From: an uncultured Bacilli bacterium
GTDB lineage: Bacteria; Bacillota_I; Bacilli_A; RF39; UBA660
Direction: 5' to 3'
DNA: 28,976 nucleotides
Assembly (NCBI GenBank): GCA_934149245.1
Contig: CAKPER010000015.1
Span: forward strand, 1-28,976
The notes beneath the pieces are model-generated. The model worked only from the letters and a program-made list of their open reading frames with translations. It did no database searches and was not told the origin of the DNA. Positions 1 to 8,331 of the stretch are shown one piece after another; the stretch's first letter is position 1, and every line of letters begins with the position of its first letter. The translations under genes and the position numbers were made by a program.

Positions 1-28
1 AAGAACTCTAGAATACTCCAAAGTTCTT
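1..28 (-). terminator. Probable terminator of the surface-protein gene
   Basis: AAGAACT at 1-7 is the reverse complement of AGTTCTT at 22-28, giving a 7-bp stem just downstream of the minus-strand gene ending at 33. Any T-run would lie before base 1, outside the window, so terminator function is inferred from position and stem only. Confidence 0.4.
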
Positions 29-32
29 CTTA

Positions 33-2915
33 TTATTTATGTAATTTTCTTCCTTTTATTTTTCTAATTTTTCGTCGTACTTGACCAACACCTGCTGCAA
101 CAGCATTTGTTTTAAAATAGTAATAAGCTCCTGCACCTGCTGCTCCAACACAAATTAATATAACTGCTACAATTCTAACTTGACCTGTTTTTACTTCTTT
201 TATAGGTGCATCTTTCATTTCTATTTTATTATTTGCTAATGTATTACCTTTAACATCGGTAAGCACCCCATCATCAGTCATTCTAAATAATATAGATTCA
301 GCAGTTGAATAACCATTTGGTGCTGTCTTTTCTACTAAATAATATGTTCCTGATGGCAAGCCTTTTATTGTATGAGGTTGATCTGTAGATGTCCAAGTAG
401 CATCACCTGAACCATCTTGTAACACAACAGGAACACAATCACCTACATCATCAGTAACTAATTCGTAATCATCCGGATTGTTAGATACCGCTTCCACGCT
501 ACTTTCTGTAGTTGATGTTGTAGTTGATGTTGTAGTTGATGTTGTAGTTGATGGAGTTGTTGTTGTGTTTTCTGACCTATCTTTTGTTTCATCATCAGTA
601 TCATTACCTTTAATTGAAGCCTCACATATAGAAAGGGTTGCTCCTGGTAGTTCTTTAGTAGTTGCCATATCAGTCTTACTAACAGTAATCTCATTCAATG
701 CATTCTTAATTACTATAGTATTATCTGTAGCCTTTGTACTGCCACTTGTAACAGTACCATCATCTTTTACGCTAAAGTCGGTTATTGTTGTTGCCTTTTT
801 ATAGCCTAAAGGTGGAACCGTTTCTACTACACAATAGTCACCAGCTGGAAGACCAGTCCATTCTCTTGGAGATAAACCTGATGTCCATTCCATTGGAGTA
901 TCTTTAATAGTTTTGGCTGCAGTACATTTTTCCTTTTTAGTATTACAATCTGCTTTACTACAGATTTTTAAACTAGCTCCTGGAACTTCTTCATTATTAG
1001 TTGCATCAACTTTGCTAATTTTAACATTTGTTAAAGCATCACTAACTTCAAGATAAAAATAATTACCATTTGAAACTGTCATGTATTTTGTACCACAATT
1101 TTTATATTCTACAATTTTGCTATTCTTTGTATCATAGCATACACTCTTTGCAGTAACAGTAGTTGTTGTTGTAGGTTGAGATCCTTCACCAGAGTTATTA
1201 CTTCCCGTATTATCAGAACTACCAGCTCCAGTATTATCAGAACTACCAGCTCCAGTATTGCCAGAACTGCCACCTGTTGTAGGAGTTTCAGGAATTGATT
1301 CATATCCTGAACATGTTCCAGTTTTTTCATCCACATCTTTAATTTCAGTTGAAACTACAGGTTCTTTACCAGGCTCTGTTGTTGAAGTTGTTGTAGTTAC
1401 TTGACATTTAGTACTAGCATTGTACAAATTTTCATCTATTTCAGTATCTTCCTTTGTTGCATCAGTATTTTGAAGCCAATACTTAGTATCATTAGTTCCA
1501 ATTACCTTACTTCCATCAATAGTTATATCTTTAATTAATGAATACCCATTAGGGGCTTTAACTTCTTTTAAAGTAAATGTGAATTTTCTGAAATCTTTAA
1601 CATTTGTATCTGCGGTATAAGAAAATTTTCCAGTCGCAGAATCTTGTATCAAGTTAAGTTTATTAGTTCCATCACTTAACTCAAAACTTGCTCCAGATAA
1701 AGCATTTCCATCAGAATCAACTTTGGCAACAGAGATTGTTTGCTGATTAGCTTTAGGTATTACCAACGTAAATGCCTTGTCATCATTCAATTTTTTGTCT
1801 GCGTTACCATAAACACCAATAGCCTGATTTTTTCTATTATTAGTTTTACAATACATATCTAACATTGGATATTTAAAACTACTACTAGCTTTAACAGTAA
1901 TTTTTAAACTACCGCCTTCAAGTACTGCCCCTCCAGCTCCTTGCACAAGTTTTATATAATATTCCTTACCTGCACTAGCAGTACTACTGCAACTTCTACC
2001 ATTACTATCAGTGCAATAAGAAACTTGTGATTTATCAGGTCCAGCAGCACTAACTCCTGTGCTTACAGCAGCACCATTCTTTAGTTTACTAGCAGAAGTA
2101 TATTTAAATGTTTTAGTAGTTATATAATATGTACCTACTTTACGCATAACCTTAGAACTTGGTGCAGTAATTTTCAATTCTAATTTGTCATTAGATGAAC
2201 TAGCTTTATAAGTATCATAAAGATCATTAGCTTTATCAATGTATTTTTCAATTTTTTTAGCTAAGGAACTACCTTCGCTATCATTAGTACGTCCAAACCT
2301 AGGAGTATTTTTATTAACTCTTGTAAAATTAATAGAACCAGCTACATCAAATTTACTCATAAAAGTATTTAAAGTTACAACTTTATAAACAAATCTAGCA
2401 TATTCTTTTCTTTTAGACCAATCACAGCCATTATCTTTATATTTCTTACATTCTGCTTCGCTAGTAATTTTATTAGTACTACTACCATTTCCTACCATTA
2501 AAGTAGCATCACTAGCTGTAATGTCATTATCATTGTTAATTAGTTCAACCATATATCCTGCTTTGATTTTTCTGGATGTTGTAAAATTATTAGTATATGC
2601 CTTTACACACTTACCACTTGATACAGTACCGTTTGTGAAACCAACAGAGTGATTCATTGAAACACAATAAGCATTCAAATTTGCAGCCTTTGCATCTTTA
2701 GGTGTAGGATCAGTTCCTTTATATGGAGTACCTGAACTCCATCCTTTAATACCTACTCTAAAAGCTTTAGAGCCGCCACCATTATTAGTAGTTTTAACTT
2801 TATAACTTCCCTGTAACGGATTAGTAGAATCGTTACTTGCATTTACACTGCTTGGACTAACTACAAATATAAAAGCAACTAAAATACTAACAAATAAAGT
2901 GTTAAATTTTCTCAT
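33..2915 (-). CDS. SpaA/Cna-B-repeat surface protein, membrane anchored
   Basis: A 960-residue secreted protein, probably an adhesin or surface scaffold. A signal peptide (MRKFNTLFVSILVAFIF...) is followed by a ~370-residue N-terminal region of unknown fold, then three SpaA/prealbumin-like domains at about 393-481, 631-737 and 742-900. Each starts with an (I/V)xVxK(V/T)D-type strand and has a later ExxxPxGY motif, as in domains that form Lys-Asn/Asp isopeptide bonds. A Gly/Ser/Asn/Thr linker (about 540-590) separates domains 1 and 2. A transmembrane helix at about 912-933 is followed by a basic 25-residue tail. There is no LPXTG; EVKTG just before the helix could be a variant sorting motif. 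At least 17 extracellular cysteines suggest disulfides. I chose the start at 2915: AGGTAGGG lies upstream, and the in-frame upstream extension to 2984 would run through the promoter. An N-terminal thioester domain (AYCVSMN) is possible but I see no matching Gln motif. Confidence 0.85.
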   Translation of the reverse strand: MRKFNTLFVSILVAFIFVVSPSSVNASNDSTNPLQGSYKVKTTNNGGGSKAFRVGIKGWSSGTPYKGTDPTPKDAKAANLNAYCVSMNHSVGFTNGTVSSGKCVKAYTNNFTTSRKIKAGYMVELINNDNDITASDATLMVGNGSSTNKITSEAECKKYKDNGCDWSKRKEYARFVYKVVTLNTFMSKFDVAGSINFTRVNKNTPRFGRTNDSEGSSLAKKIEKYIDKANDLYDTYKASSSNDKLELKITAPSSKVMRKVGTYYITTKTFKYTSASKLKNGAAVSTGVSAAGPDKSQVSYCTDSNGRSCSSTASAGKEYYIKLVQGAGGAVLEGGSLKITVKASSSFKYPMLDMYCKTNNRKNQAIGVYGNADKKLNDDKAFTLVIPKANQQTISVAKVDSDGNALSGASFELSDGTNKLNLIQDSATGKFSYTADTNVKDFRKFTFTLKEVKAPNGYSLIKDITIDGSKVIGTNDTKYWLQNTDATKEDTEIDENLYNASTKCQVTTTTSTTEPGKEPVVSTEIKDVDEKTGTCSGYESIPETPTTGGSSGNTGAGSSDNTGAGSSDNTGSNNSGEGSQPTTTTTVTAKSVCYDTKNSKIVEYKNCGTKYMTVSNGNYFYLEVSDALTNVKISKVDATNNEEVPGASLKICSKADCNTKKEKCTAAKTIKDTPMEWTSGLSPREWTGLPAGDYCVVETVPPLGYKKATTITDFSVKDDGTVTSGSTKATDNTIVIKNALNEITVSKTDMATTKELPGATLSICEASIKGNDTDDETKDRSENTTTTPSTTTSTTTSTTTSTTESSVEAVSNNPDDYELVTDDVGDCVPVVLQDGSGDATWTSTDQPHTIKGLPSGTYYLVEKTAPNGYSTAESILFRMTDDGVLTDVKGNTLANNKIEMKDAPIKEVKTGQVRIVAVILICVGAAGAGAYYYFKTNAVAAGVGQVRRKIRKIKGRKLHK
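508..555. repeat. 12-bp tandem repeat coding Thr/Ser tract
   Basis: Four consecutive units of gtagttgatgtt, the last imperfect (ending gga). They encode a (TTTS)n stretch inside the third SpaA domain of the surface protein. The units are in frame, so copy-number change would lengthen or shorten the tract without breaking the gene. Confidence 0.85.
1207..1272. repeat. 24-bp tandem repeat in surface-protein linker
   Basis: Two exact 24-bp units (1207-1230 and 1231-1254) and a degenerate partial third copy to 1272. They encode an 8-residue Gly-Ala-Gly-Ser-Ser-Asp-Asn-Thr-type linker between SpaA domains 1 and 2. The units are in frame and abut with no spacer, so this is a coding repeat, not a CRISPR. 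Confidence 0.85.
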
Positions 2916-2931
2916 TTTATCCCTACCTTTA

Positions 2932-2968
2932 CTATACCAAGTATAGCACAGAGAATTTATTTTTACAA
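2932..2968 (-). promoter_or_regulatory. Promoter of the surface-protein gene with overlapping palindrome
   Basis: On the minus strand TTGTAA (2963-2968), 17 bp, then TATACT (2940-2945), preceded by TGC as an extended -10. A perfect 6-3-6 inverted repeat, CTATAC-N3-GTATAG (2932-2946), covers the -10 and the likely start point. It could be an operator. The ATG at 2915 would have a leader of only about 20 nt. Confidence 0.65.
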
Positions 2969-3004
2969 TATTTTTTAGAGTCATTTTTTTAGAATTTACT
3001 TTAA

Positions 3005-3039
3005 CGCAAAAAATAGAAAGATATTTTATCTCTCTATTT
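3005..3039 (-). terminator. Terminator overlapping the infB stop
   Basis: 3011-3023 and 3027-3039 form a 13-bp stem (two G-U-type mismatches) with a 3-nt loop; the infB stop codon (3026-3028) lies at the loop. On the minus strand the stem runs into a six-T stretch. No G+C-rich core, so strength is uncertain. Confidence 0.5.
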
Positions 3040-5122
3040 CAACAATTTCATAAGCTTCAATTATATCTTTTTCTTTAATATCATTAAAGTTTTCAATAGT
3101 AATACCGCATTCGATACCACTTTTAACTTCTTTAACTTGATCTTTTTCTCTGGCAATAGTGTTAATAGCTCCATCATAAACTATAATACCATCTCTTATT
3201 ACTCTAGCTTTAGAATCTCTTTTGATAATTCCGTTAATTACCATAGAACCAGCAATAGTACCTACTTTAGAGAATTTAAATAGTTTTCTAACTTCTGCTT
3301 GTCCTAAGACTTTTTCTTCATATATAGGTTCTAGTTTCCCTCTCATAGCTTGTTCTATTTCTTCTACTAATTTATATATTATGTTATATAATCTTATATC
3401 AACATTTCTTTCTTTAGCATAATCCATTATTTTATTATCTGGTCTTATGTTAAATCCTATTATTATAGCATCACTAGCGGCTGCTAAGACTATATCTGAT
3501 TCACTAACACTACCAATTCCACTTCTAATTACATTTATTCTAATACCTTCAACATCTAATTTCATTAAAGAATTTTTAACAGCTTCTTCGCTACCACGAA
3601 CATCTGCTTTAAGAATAATATTAATTTCTTTGGCTCCTGCTTCTATTTTATTAAATAAATCATCTAAGCTAACCGCTTGACTAACTTTAGTATTAGCACT
3701 TTGGGCTTTTAATTTTCTTTCATTAGCTATTGTTTTAGCTTTTTTATCGTTTTCAAAAACCATAAATTTATCACCAGCAGATGGACTTTCAGTTAATCCT
3801 GTTATAGTTACTGGTTCACTAGGTTTTGCCTCGACCAATGATTCGTTTTTGTCATTTTTTAAAGTTCTAACTTTACCAGCATAATTACCAACTACAATAG
3901 CATCTCCTAATCTTAGAGTTCCATTTTGGATAAGAAGACTTGTAGTAATACCTGATTTTTTATCAAACTTTGATTCTAGTACTGTGCCACTAGCATATCT
4001 ATTAGGATTAGCTTTGAATTCTTGAACCTCGCTTATAAGTAAAATTCTTTCTAGTAAATCATTTATACCCATACCAGTTTTAGCAGAAATATTGACAAAC
4101 ATGACATCTCCGCCCCACTCTTCTGGCATTATTCCAGCTTCAGCCATTTCAGTCATAACTTTATCTGGATTGGCTCCAGGTTTATCCATTTTGTTAACAG
4201 CAACTATTATAGGAACTTTTGCAGCTTTGGCATGATCTATTGCTTCTTTTGTTTGAGGCATAACACCATCATCTGCTGCTACTATTATGATAACGATATC
4301 AGTAACACTAGCTCCTCTAGCACGCATTTCGGTAAATGCTGCATGACCTGGTGTATCTATAAAGGTAATTTTATTTCCATTATAGTCTATTTGATATGCT
4401 CCTATAGCTTGAGTAATTCCTCCAGCTTCTCCTAGAGCAACATCAGTTTTTCTAATTGTATCAAGTAAAGTTGTTTTACCATGATCAACGTGTCCCATAA
4501 TAGTTACAACTGGTGGTCTTGATACTAACTCATTTTCATCATCAACAAGCTCTAAATTTTCAAAATCAGTCTCACTAGTAGTTTCTTCTCTTCTTAACTT
4601 TTTATTATAGTCAGATGCTATTATTTCAGCAACATCATATTCTATAGCTTGATTAATAGTCATCATCATCCCTAATGACATTAATTTTTTTATTATCTCT
4701 CCAGCACCAATACCAAGTCCACTGGCAAGTTCACTGACTGTCATCCCATCTCGATAAATAACATCAACATCTGTTATAACAGCAGTATTAGTTTTTAACT
4801 TGTCTTTGTGTTTATACATTTCTTTTCTTTTTTTCTTAAAATCATTTTGCTTAAAAGATGGATTGTTATTTTTCTTCTTTTTGTTAGTGCTTTTTGTCTT
4901 TTTGTTATTATCTTGTTGAACATCCTCTTGTATTTCTTCTTCGTAATTTTCTTCTTCTAGATCATCACTAAGATTACTAACCTCACTATCTAACATAACA
5001 ATAGCATCATCATCTAATATATCATCTTCACCATTAGCTTTAATATCTAACTTTTTACATAATTCTAAAATAGTTTTTACATCTACTGCTACATCTTTAG
5101 CATATTCTAGTACACTCATCAT
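3026..5122 (-). CDS. infB: Translation initiation factor IF-2
   Basis: IF-2 is the GTPase that places initiator fMet-tRNA on the 30S subunit and promotes 50S joining. This 698-residue protein has a short N-terminal IF2_N-like helix region, a lysine/asparagine-rich linker, and a second IF2_N segment around the SELASGLGIGAGEIIKKLMS stretch. The G domain starts near residue 200 with GHVDHGKTT (G1), DTPGH (G3) and NKMDKPG (G4). Domains II to IV then run to the C-terminus, with the conserved ILKADVRGS(E)EA motif. The start is ambiguous between ATGs at 5128, 5122 and 5119; 5122 gives the best spacing (8 nt) from GGAGG at 5131-5135. It is the last gene of the rimP-nusA-rnpM-infB operon. The L7Ae-like ylxQ usually found before infB is absent, and rbfA does not follow. 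Confidence 0.97.
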   Translation of the reverse strand: MMSVLEYAKDVAVDVKTILELCKKLDIKANGEDDILDDDAIVMLDSEVSNLSDDLEEENYEEEIQEDVQQDNNKKTKSTNKKKKNNNPSFKQNDFKKKRKEMYKHKDKLKTNTAVITDVDVIYRDGMTVSELASGLGIGAGEIIKKLMSLGMMMTINQAIEYDVAEIIASDYNKKLRREETTSETDFENLELVDDENELVSRPPVVTIMGHVDHGKTTLLDTIRKTDVALGEAGGITQAIGAYQIDYNGNKITFIDTPGHAAFTEMRARGASVTDIVIIIVAADDGVMPQTKEAIDHAKAAKVPIIVAVNKMDKPGANPDKVMTEMAEAGIMPEEWGGDVMFVNISAKTGMGINDLLERILLISEVQEFKANPNRYASGTVLESKFDKKSGITTSLLIQNGTLRLGDAIVVGNYAGKVRTLKNDKNESLVEAKPSEPVTITGLTESPSAGDKFMVFENDKKAKTIANERKLKAQSANTKVSQAVSLDDLFNKIEAGAKEINIILKADVRGSEEAVKNSLMKLDVEGIRINVIRSGIGSVSESDIVLAAASDAIIIGFNIRPDNKIMDYAKERNVDIRLYNIIYKLVEEIEQAMRGKLEPIYEEKVLGQAEVRKLFKFSKVGTIAGSMVINGIIKRDSKARVIRDGIIVYDGAINTIAREKDQVKEVKSGIECGITIENFNDIKEKDIIEAYEIVEIER

Positions 5123-5138
5123 GAGCATCACCTCCATA

Positions 5139-5396
5139 TTATTTTTTTATCATATCATCAAGCTCCTTGTATATATGTTCAGGAATTTCTATTTCAAGTT
5201 TCCTATCTAATATTTTATTCTTTTTGCTAGTATTTATAACTTCTGTATCTTTCTTTAAATAAGCACCTCTACCATTAGCTTTACCAGTTAAATCTATAAA
5301 TACTTCGCCATCTTTATTTCTTACTACTCTAATTAAATCTTTTTTAGGTAACTTTTCATGTGTTACAACACAGCTACGCATTGGAATTTTCTTCAT
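5139..5396 (-). CDS. rnpM: RnpM (YlxR), RNase P modulator
   Basis: An 85-residue YlxR-family protein. In Bacillus subtilis this family binds the RNA subunit of RNase P and reduces its activity. The family signature is visible: PMRSCVVTHEKLPKKDLIRV near the N-terminus, and the NGRGAYLKKD loop around residues 40-50. The gene overlaps the 3' end of nusA by 23 nt and ends 16 nt before the infB start, so translation is probably coupled. Only a weak ribosome-binding site (AGAGG about 12 nt upstream) is visible, as expected for a coupled start. Confidence 0.93.
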   Translation of the reverse strand: MKKIPMRSCVVTHEKLPKKDLIRVVRNKDGEVFIDLTGKANGRGAYLKKDTEVINTSKKNKILDRKLEIEIPEHIYKELDDMIKK

Positions 5397-6543
5397 CAGT
5401 TTCTACAACCTCTTCTATATCTTTAACTTCTCCTTTTTCTTCTTCTAGTGTTTCATCTATATTTTTGATATCACTATATTTTTCTCTATATTCATCTATA
5501 TTTACATCATCAATACACTTAACATCTAACTTATAATGAGTAAGTCTTGCTGCTAATTTAATGTTTATTCCTTTTTTACCTATTGCTAAAGATAAATTAT
5601 CTTTATTTACGATACAAGTAGCCATTTTTTTCTTTGGATCAGTAATGAACACTTCTATGTCTTTTGCAGGACTTAAAGCATTTTTAATGAATTCTACTGG
5701 ATTTTTATCATATAAAACAACATCTATTTTTTCTTTAGCAATTTGTTTTAAAACTCTGTTAATTCTGCTTCCGTTTGCTCCTATAACACATCCAACAGGT
5801 TCAATATTCTCTTTATCACTATATACGGCAACTTTACTTCTTATACCAGCTTCTCTAGCAACTGAGTATAGCATAACAGTTCCATCATTAATTTCAGGAA
5901 TTTCTATTTCAAGTAATCTCTTTAGAAAGCCATAATGTTTTCTAGATAATAAGATAAATACTCCTTTATTGCCAATTTCTAATTTTGAAACATATGCTTT
6001 AACTTGAGAACCCATTTCTAATTTTTCACCTGGAATTATTTCATCTTTAGGTAATAAAGCGAAAGTTTTTCCTAAGTCAACATAATAAGTATGGGCATCT
6101 TCACGAGCAAGTGTACCTACTAATAATTCATCTTGCTTATCTCCATACATATTAGCAATTAATTCTTTTTCGGCTTCTTTAATTCTTTGAACAACAACTT
6201 GTTTAGCTGTACCAGCCGCTACTCTTCCGAAGTCAGTCATTTCAACTTGGCGTTCAATAGTCTCACCTATTTCTATATCATCAACTTGTTTTTGTGCTTC
6301 ACTTAGAGGTATTTGACTTCTTTCATCATAAAAATTTTCATCATCCACAACTGTTTTAACAGAAAATAGCTTTATTTCTCCAGTATCAGGATTAACTACA
6401 CATCTAGCTGGTCCACCTTTTTTCTTATATGCTGCTGCCATAGCTTGTTCCATAGCTTCAACAACAACACTTTTATCAATTCCTTTTTCAGCAACAATAC
6501 TATCCATTGCACTAATAAATTCTCTTATTTGCTTTTTATTCAT
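5374..6543 (-). CDS. nusA: Transcription termination/antitermination factor NusA
   Basis: NusA binds RNA polymerase and modulates pausing, termination and antitermination. Of the 389 residues, about 1-125 are the N-terminal polymerase-binding domain (EKGIDKSVVVEAMEQAMAAA and following), about 130-200 the S1 domain, and about 220-350 the two KH domains, with VIGANGSRI (KH1) and AIGKKGINIKLAARLT (KH2). The C-terminus is an acidic Glu/Asp tail without the AR repeats found in Proteobacteria, normal for this phylum. AAAGGTG lies 7 nt before the ATG. The gene starts 2 nt after the rimP stop and overlaps rnpM. Confidence 0.97.
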   Translation of the reverse strand: MNKKQIREFISAMDSIVAEKGIDKSVVVEAMEQAMAAAYKKKGGPARCVVNPDTGEIKLFSVKTVVDDENFYDERSQIPLSEAQKQVDDIEIGETIERQVEMTDFGRVAAGTAKQVVVQRIKEAEKELIANMYGDKQDELLVGTLAREDAHTYYVDLGKTFALLPKDEIIPGEKLEMGSQVKAYVSKLEIGNKGVFILLSRKHYGFLKRLLEIEIPEINDGTVMLYSVAREAGIRSKVAVYSDKENIEPVGCVIGANGSRINRVLKQIAKEKIDVVLYDKNPVEFIKNALSPAKDIEVFITDPKKKMATCIVNKDNLSLAIGKKGINIKLAARLTHYKLDVKCIDDVNIDEYREKYSDIKNIDETLEEEKGEVKDIEEVVETDEENSNA

Positions 6544-6545
6544 TT

Positions 6546-6794
6546 CTATACACCTTTCTCCTTTGAAGATACATCTAAAATATAACTATTATCAAAAATA
6601 TCACTATCATCCAATAAAGGATTAATAATTTTTGTTACTTCTACAACAGTATCTATATCAATAGTTTTATCTCTATCTATAACAATTCTTAAAAAATCAT
6701 TATTACCTTCTTTTTCATATTTGATACTATCAATAGAAACGCCATAATCTAAAAGATTATCTTCGATAAGTTCTCTAACTTTATTTTCTATCAT
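6546..6794 (-). CDS. rimP: Ribosome maturation factor RimP, N-terminal domain only
   Basis: RimP helps assemble the 30S subunit. Full-length family members have about 150 residues: an N-terminal alpha/beta domain and a C-terminal SH3-like domain. This gene codes for 82 residues that match only the first domain (LRIVIDRD in the middle, then a helix before the end). It stops just after YILDVSS, where the family normally continues with SSPGLDRPL and the SH3 domain. The stop is 2 nt before the nusA start, so no C-terminal coding DNA is left over as in a simple frameshift. The start has GGGAGG about 6 nt upstream. It is the first gene of the operon, behind a promoter and a leader hairpin. Confidence 0.88.
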   Translation of the reverse strand: MIENKVRELIEDNLLDYGVSIDSIKYEKEGNNDFLRIVIDRDKTIDIDTVVEVTKIINPLLDDSDIFDNSYILDVSSKEKGV

Positions 6795-6810
6795 AATTCC
6801 TCCCTATATT

Positions 6811-6837
6811 AAAAAGTGGACTACACGAGGCCACTTT
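6811..6837 (-). promoter_or_regulatory. Leader hairpin with T-run before rimP (possible attenuator)
   Basis: Between the rimP promoter and start codon the minus strand has AAAGTGG, an 11-nt loop, then CCACTTTTT: a 7-bp stem with 3 G-C pairs running into five T. It has the shape of an intrinsic terminator inside the leader. The loop contains CCTC, which could also pair with the GAGG of the rimP ribosome-binding site. Confidence 0.5.
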
Positions 6838-6855
6838 CTTCATCAAGACATACAT

Positions 6856-6884
6856 ATTATAACACATATATTGATACATAACAA
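6856..6884 (-). promoter_or_regulatory. Promoter of the rimP-nusA-rnpM-infB operon
   Basis: On the minus strand TTGTTA (6879-6884), a 17-bp spacer, and a perfect TATAAT (6856-6861). The predicted transcript start near 6849 leaves a ~55-nt leader holding the hairpin at 6811-6837. Confidence 0.75.
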
Positions 6885-6956
6885 TAAATTATTTTAAAAA
6901 ACATACCCAAAAATTCCAAATAAATAAACAAAATATTAAGCTTTTTACATTTTTAC

Positions 6957-8162
6957 TTATTTTTTTTTAACTATAAAATCATCACGCAAATTTCTTTGAA
7001 GTACATGAGCTTTGTCTCCAAATATTTCCTGAGCTGCAACACTATTTTCTTTTTTGTCTAAACTTTCTATAAATTCATCTATTAAAGCACAATATTTCTT
7101 AAAGTTTTTAATATCCCATAAATAATCACCATAAATATTTCTAAGTTCAACTATTGTTAACATAAAATAAATTTCCTCTTCTGGTAAGAGATAATGATTT
7201 AAATATTTATTATATAGTAGAGAGTATACTTTTTCAAATTTTGCCTGTGCTGCATTAACATCTTCTTTTTTTAATATTAAACCATTATAATAATGATATT
7301 TTGGAATAGAATTGTTATTAACATTAGCTTTAAAATACATTTTTCTCATGTCATCTTGCTTTTTTAAATAATGAAAGTATATTTTTGCTACATCATAAAA
7401 AGCACTATCATATGGTTTTTGATACATAGTTTCTAATAACATTTGTGTATATATTAAGCTTTTTTTCCTTTCTTTTTTTATATCAAACAGTCTATATTCT
7501 TTAACAAGCAGTAAGTAACTTTTACCAAAATTAGGAAATAAATTAATTAGTTCTTTTAGCAGTGCGATATTTTCCGTGGAATCAACTAAAGGAAAATATT
7601 TCCCATATGGTCCCATACTATTATAATGACTATAATTAACAAGATATCTTAAATTAGAGAAAGTATATAAAAAGTAAAAATTATTAATTTTAGGAAGTTT
7701 ATTTACTTCAATAAGTGCATCAACATAATCATTTTCCGCTAATTTATATATTGCCTCTTTGTTCGTTTTTAAAACAGACTTACAAGCATTAGTGTGATAT
7801 GATATTTTATATTTTATATAAATATCACCGATTTGTTGTAAGACTTCATAATCATTATCTAATAGTTCATAACAATTTTCTTTAATTGATTTTAACCCTT
7901 TTTTAAAATAAGTGTTTAAATTTTTAAAATCAGAATAATTATCTAAAATGATAGCATTAGGATATCTTCTCTTAAAAACATTTATTTTTTCATCATTAAT
8001 ATCATTTTTCAAAACTAGAATAGCAGAATAATCACTACTCAGATTATCAAATTCACTTGAGAAATCTGAAACATACAAACCAACTAGGTTAAAAAAGTCT
8101 TTCCAAAATAGATATTCATCATTATGATGCCAATGATGAAAAATTTTTATTGATTCAAACAT
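6957..8162 (-). CDS. Unknown two-part protein, paralogue A (conserved head, helical C-terminus)
   Basis: I do not recognise this 401-residue protein. Residues 1-75 look like a small alpha/beta domain (strand KIFHH, helix, strand YVSDF, strand AILVLKND, helix, strand NAIILDNY), perhaps receiver- or TIR-like, but I see no catalytic motif. The rest is helix-rich with aromatic pairs and spacing that suggest TPR-like repeats. No signal peptide or transmembrane segment is evident, so it is probably cytoplasmic. Residues 1-131 differ from the gene at 8332-9576 at only one position (K versus E near residue 131). The C-terminal parts are related but clearly diverged (shared KPYDSAFYD, YLLPEE, QEIFGD and DDF motifs). 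The start at 8162 has GGAGG 8 nt upstream; the ATG two codons earlier (8168) lies only 2 nt from GGAGG. Confidence 0.75.
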   Translation of the reverse strand: MFESIKIFHHWHHNDEYLFWKDFFNLVGLYVSDFSSEFDNLSSDYSAILVLKNDINDEKINVFKRRYPNAIILDNYSDFKNLNTYFKKGLKSIKENCYELLDNDYEVLQQIGDIYIKYKISYHTNACKSVLKTNKEAIYKLAENDYVDALIEVNKLPKINNFYFLYTFSNLRYLVNYSHYNSMGPYGKYFPLVDSTENIALLKELINLFPNFGKSYLLLVKEYRLFDIKKERKKSLIYTQMLLETMYQKPYDSAFYDVAKIYFHYLKKQDDMRKMYFKANVNNNSIPKYHYYNGLILKKEDVNAAQAKFEKVYSLLYNKYLNHYLLPEEEIYFMLTIVELRNIYGDYLWDIKNFKKYCALIDEFIESLDKKENSVAAQEIFGDKAHVLQRNLRDDFIVKKK

Positions 8163-8239
8163 AACCATGACCTCCTAACATTATGAATAACGTAATAATA
8201 GTTAAATTATATCATACCAAGATTTAGTATTCAATAAAA
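7758..8239. repeat. 482-bp duplicated segment, copy 1
   Basis: Matches 9172-9653 at a constant offset of 1414 bp. It covers codons 1 to about 135 of paralogue A plus its leader and promoter. The coding part (7758-8168) has one difference by eye. The leader between the ribosome-binding site and the -10 has seven differences in about 25 bp, and the promoter (8202-8239) is identical. Homology stops at 8239. Confidence 0.92.
8206..8234 (-). promoter_or_regulatory. Promoter of paralogue A
   Basis: On the minus strand TTGAAT (8229-8234), 17 bp, TATAAT (8206-8211). An identical element lies upstream of paralogue B, so the two genes are likely expressed together although from separate promoters. Confidence 0.7.
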
Positions 8240-8331
8240 CTTTTGTGGTATGAAATACTTTATAATATATTATATTAGACATAAATATAATCTTTGTTAT
8301 AAACAAATTATTATTAAACCCAAAATTTTCT

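Noticed and set aside
33..300. LPXTG sortase signal in the surface protein
   Set aside because: No LPxTG; only EVKTG before the helix and an unusually long tail.
478..804. Plus-strand open frames inside the surface-protein gene
   Set aside because: Low-complexity shadow of the Thr/Ser repeats; no ribosome-binding site; the minus frame is clearly coding.
1207..1272. CRISPR-like spaced repeats
   Set aside because: The 24-bp units abut with no spacers and are in frame in a coding linker.
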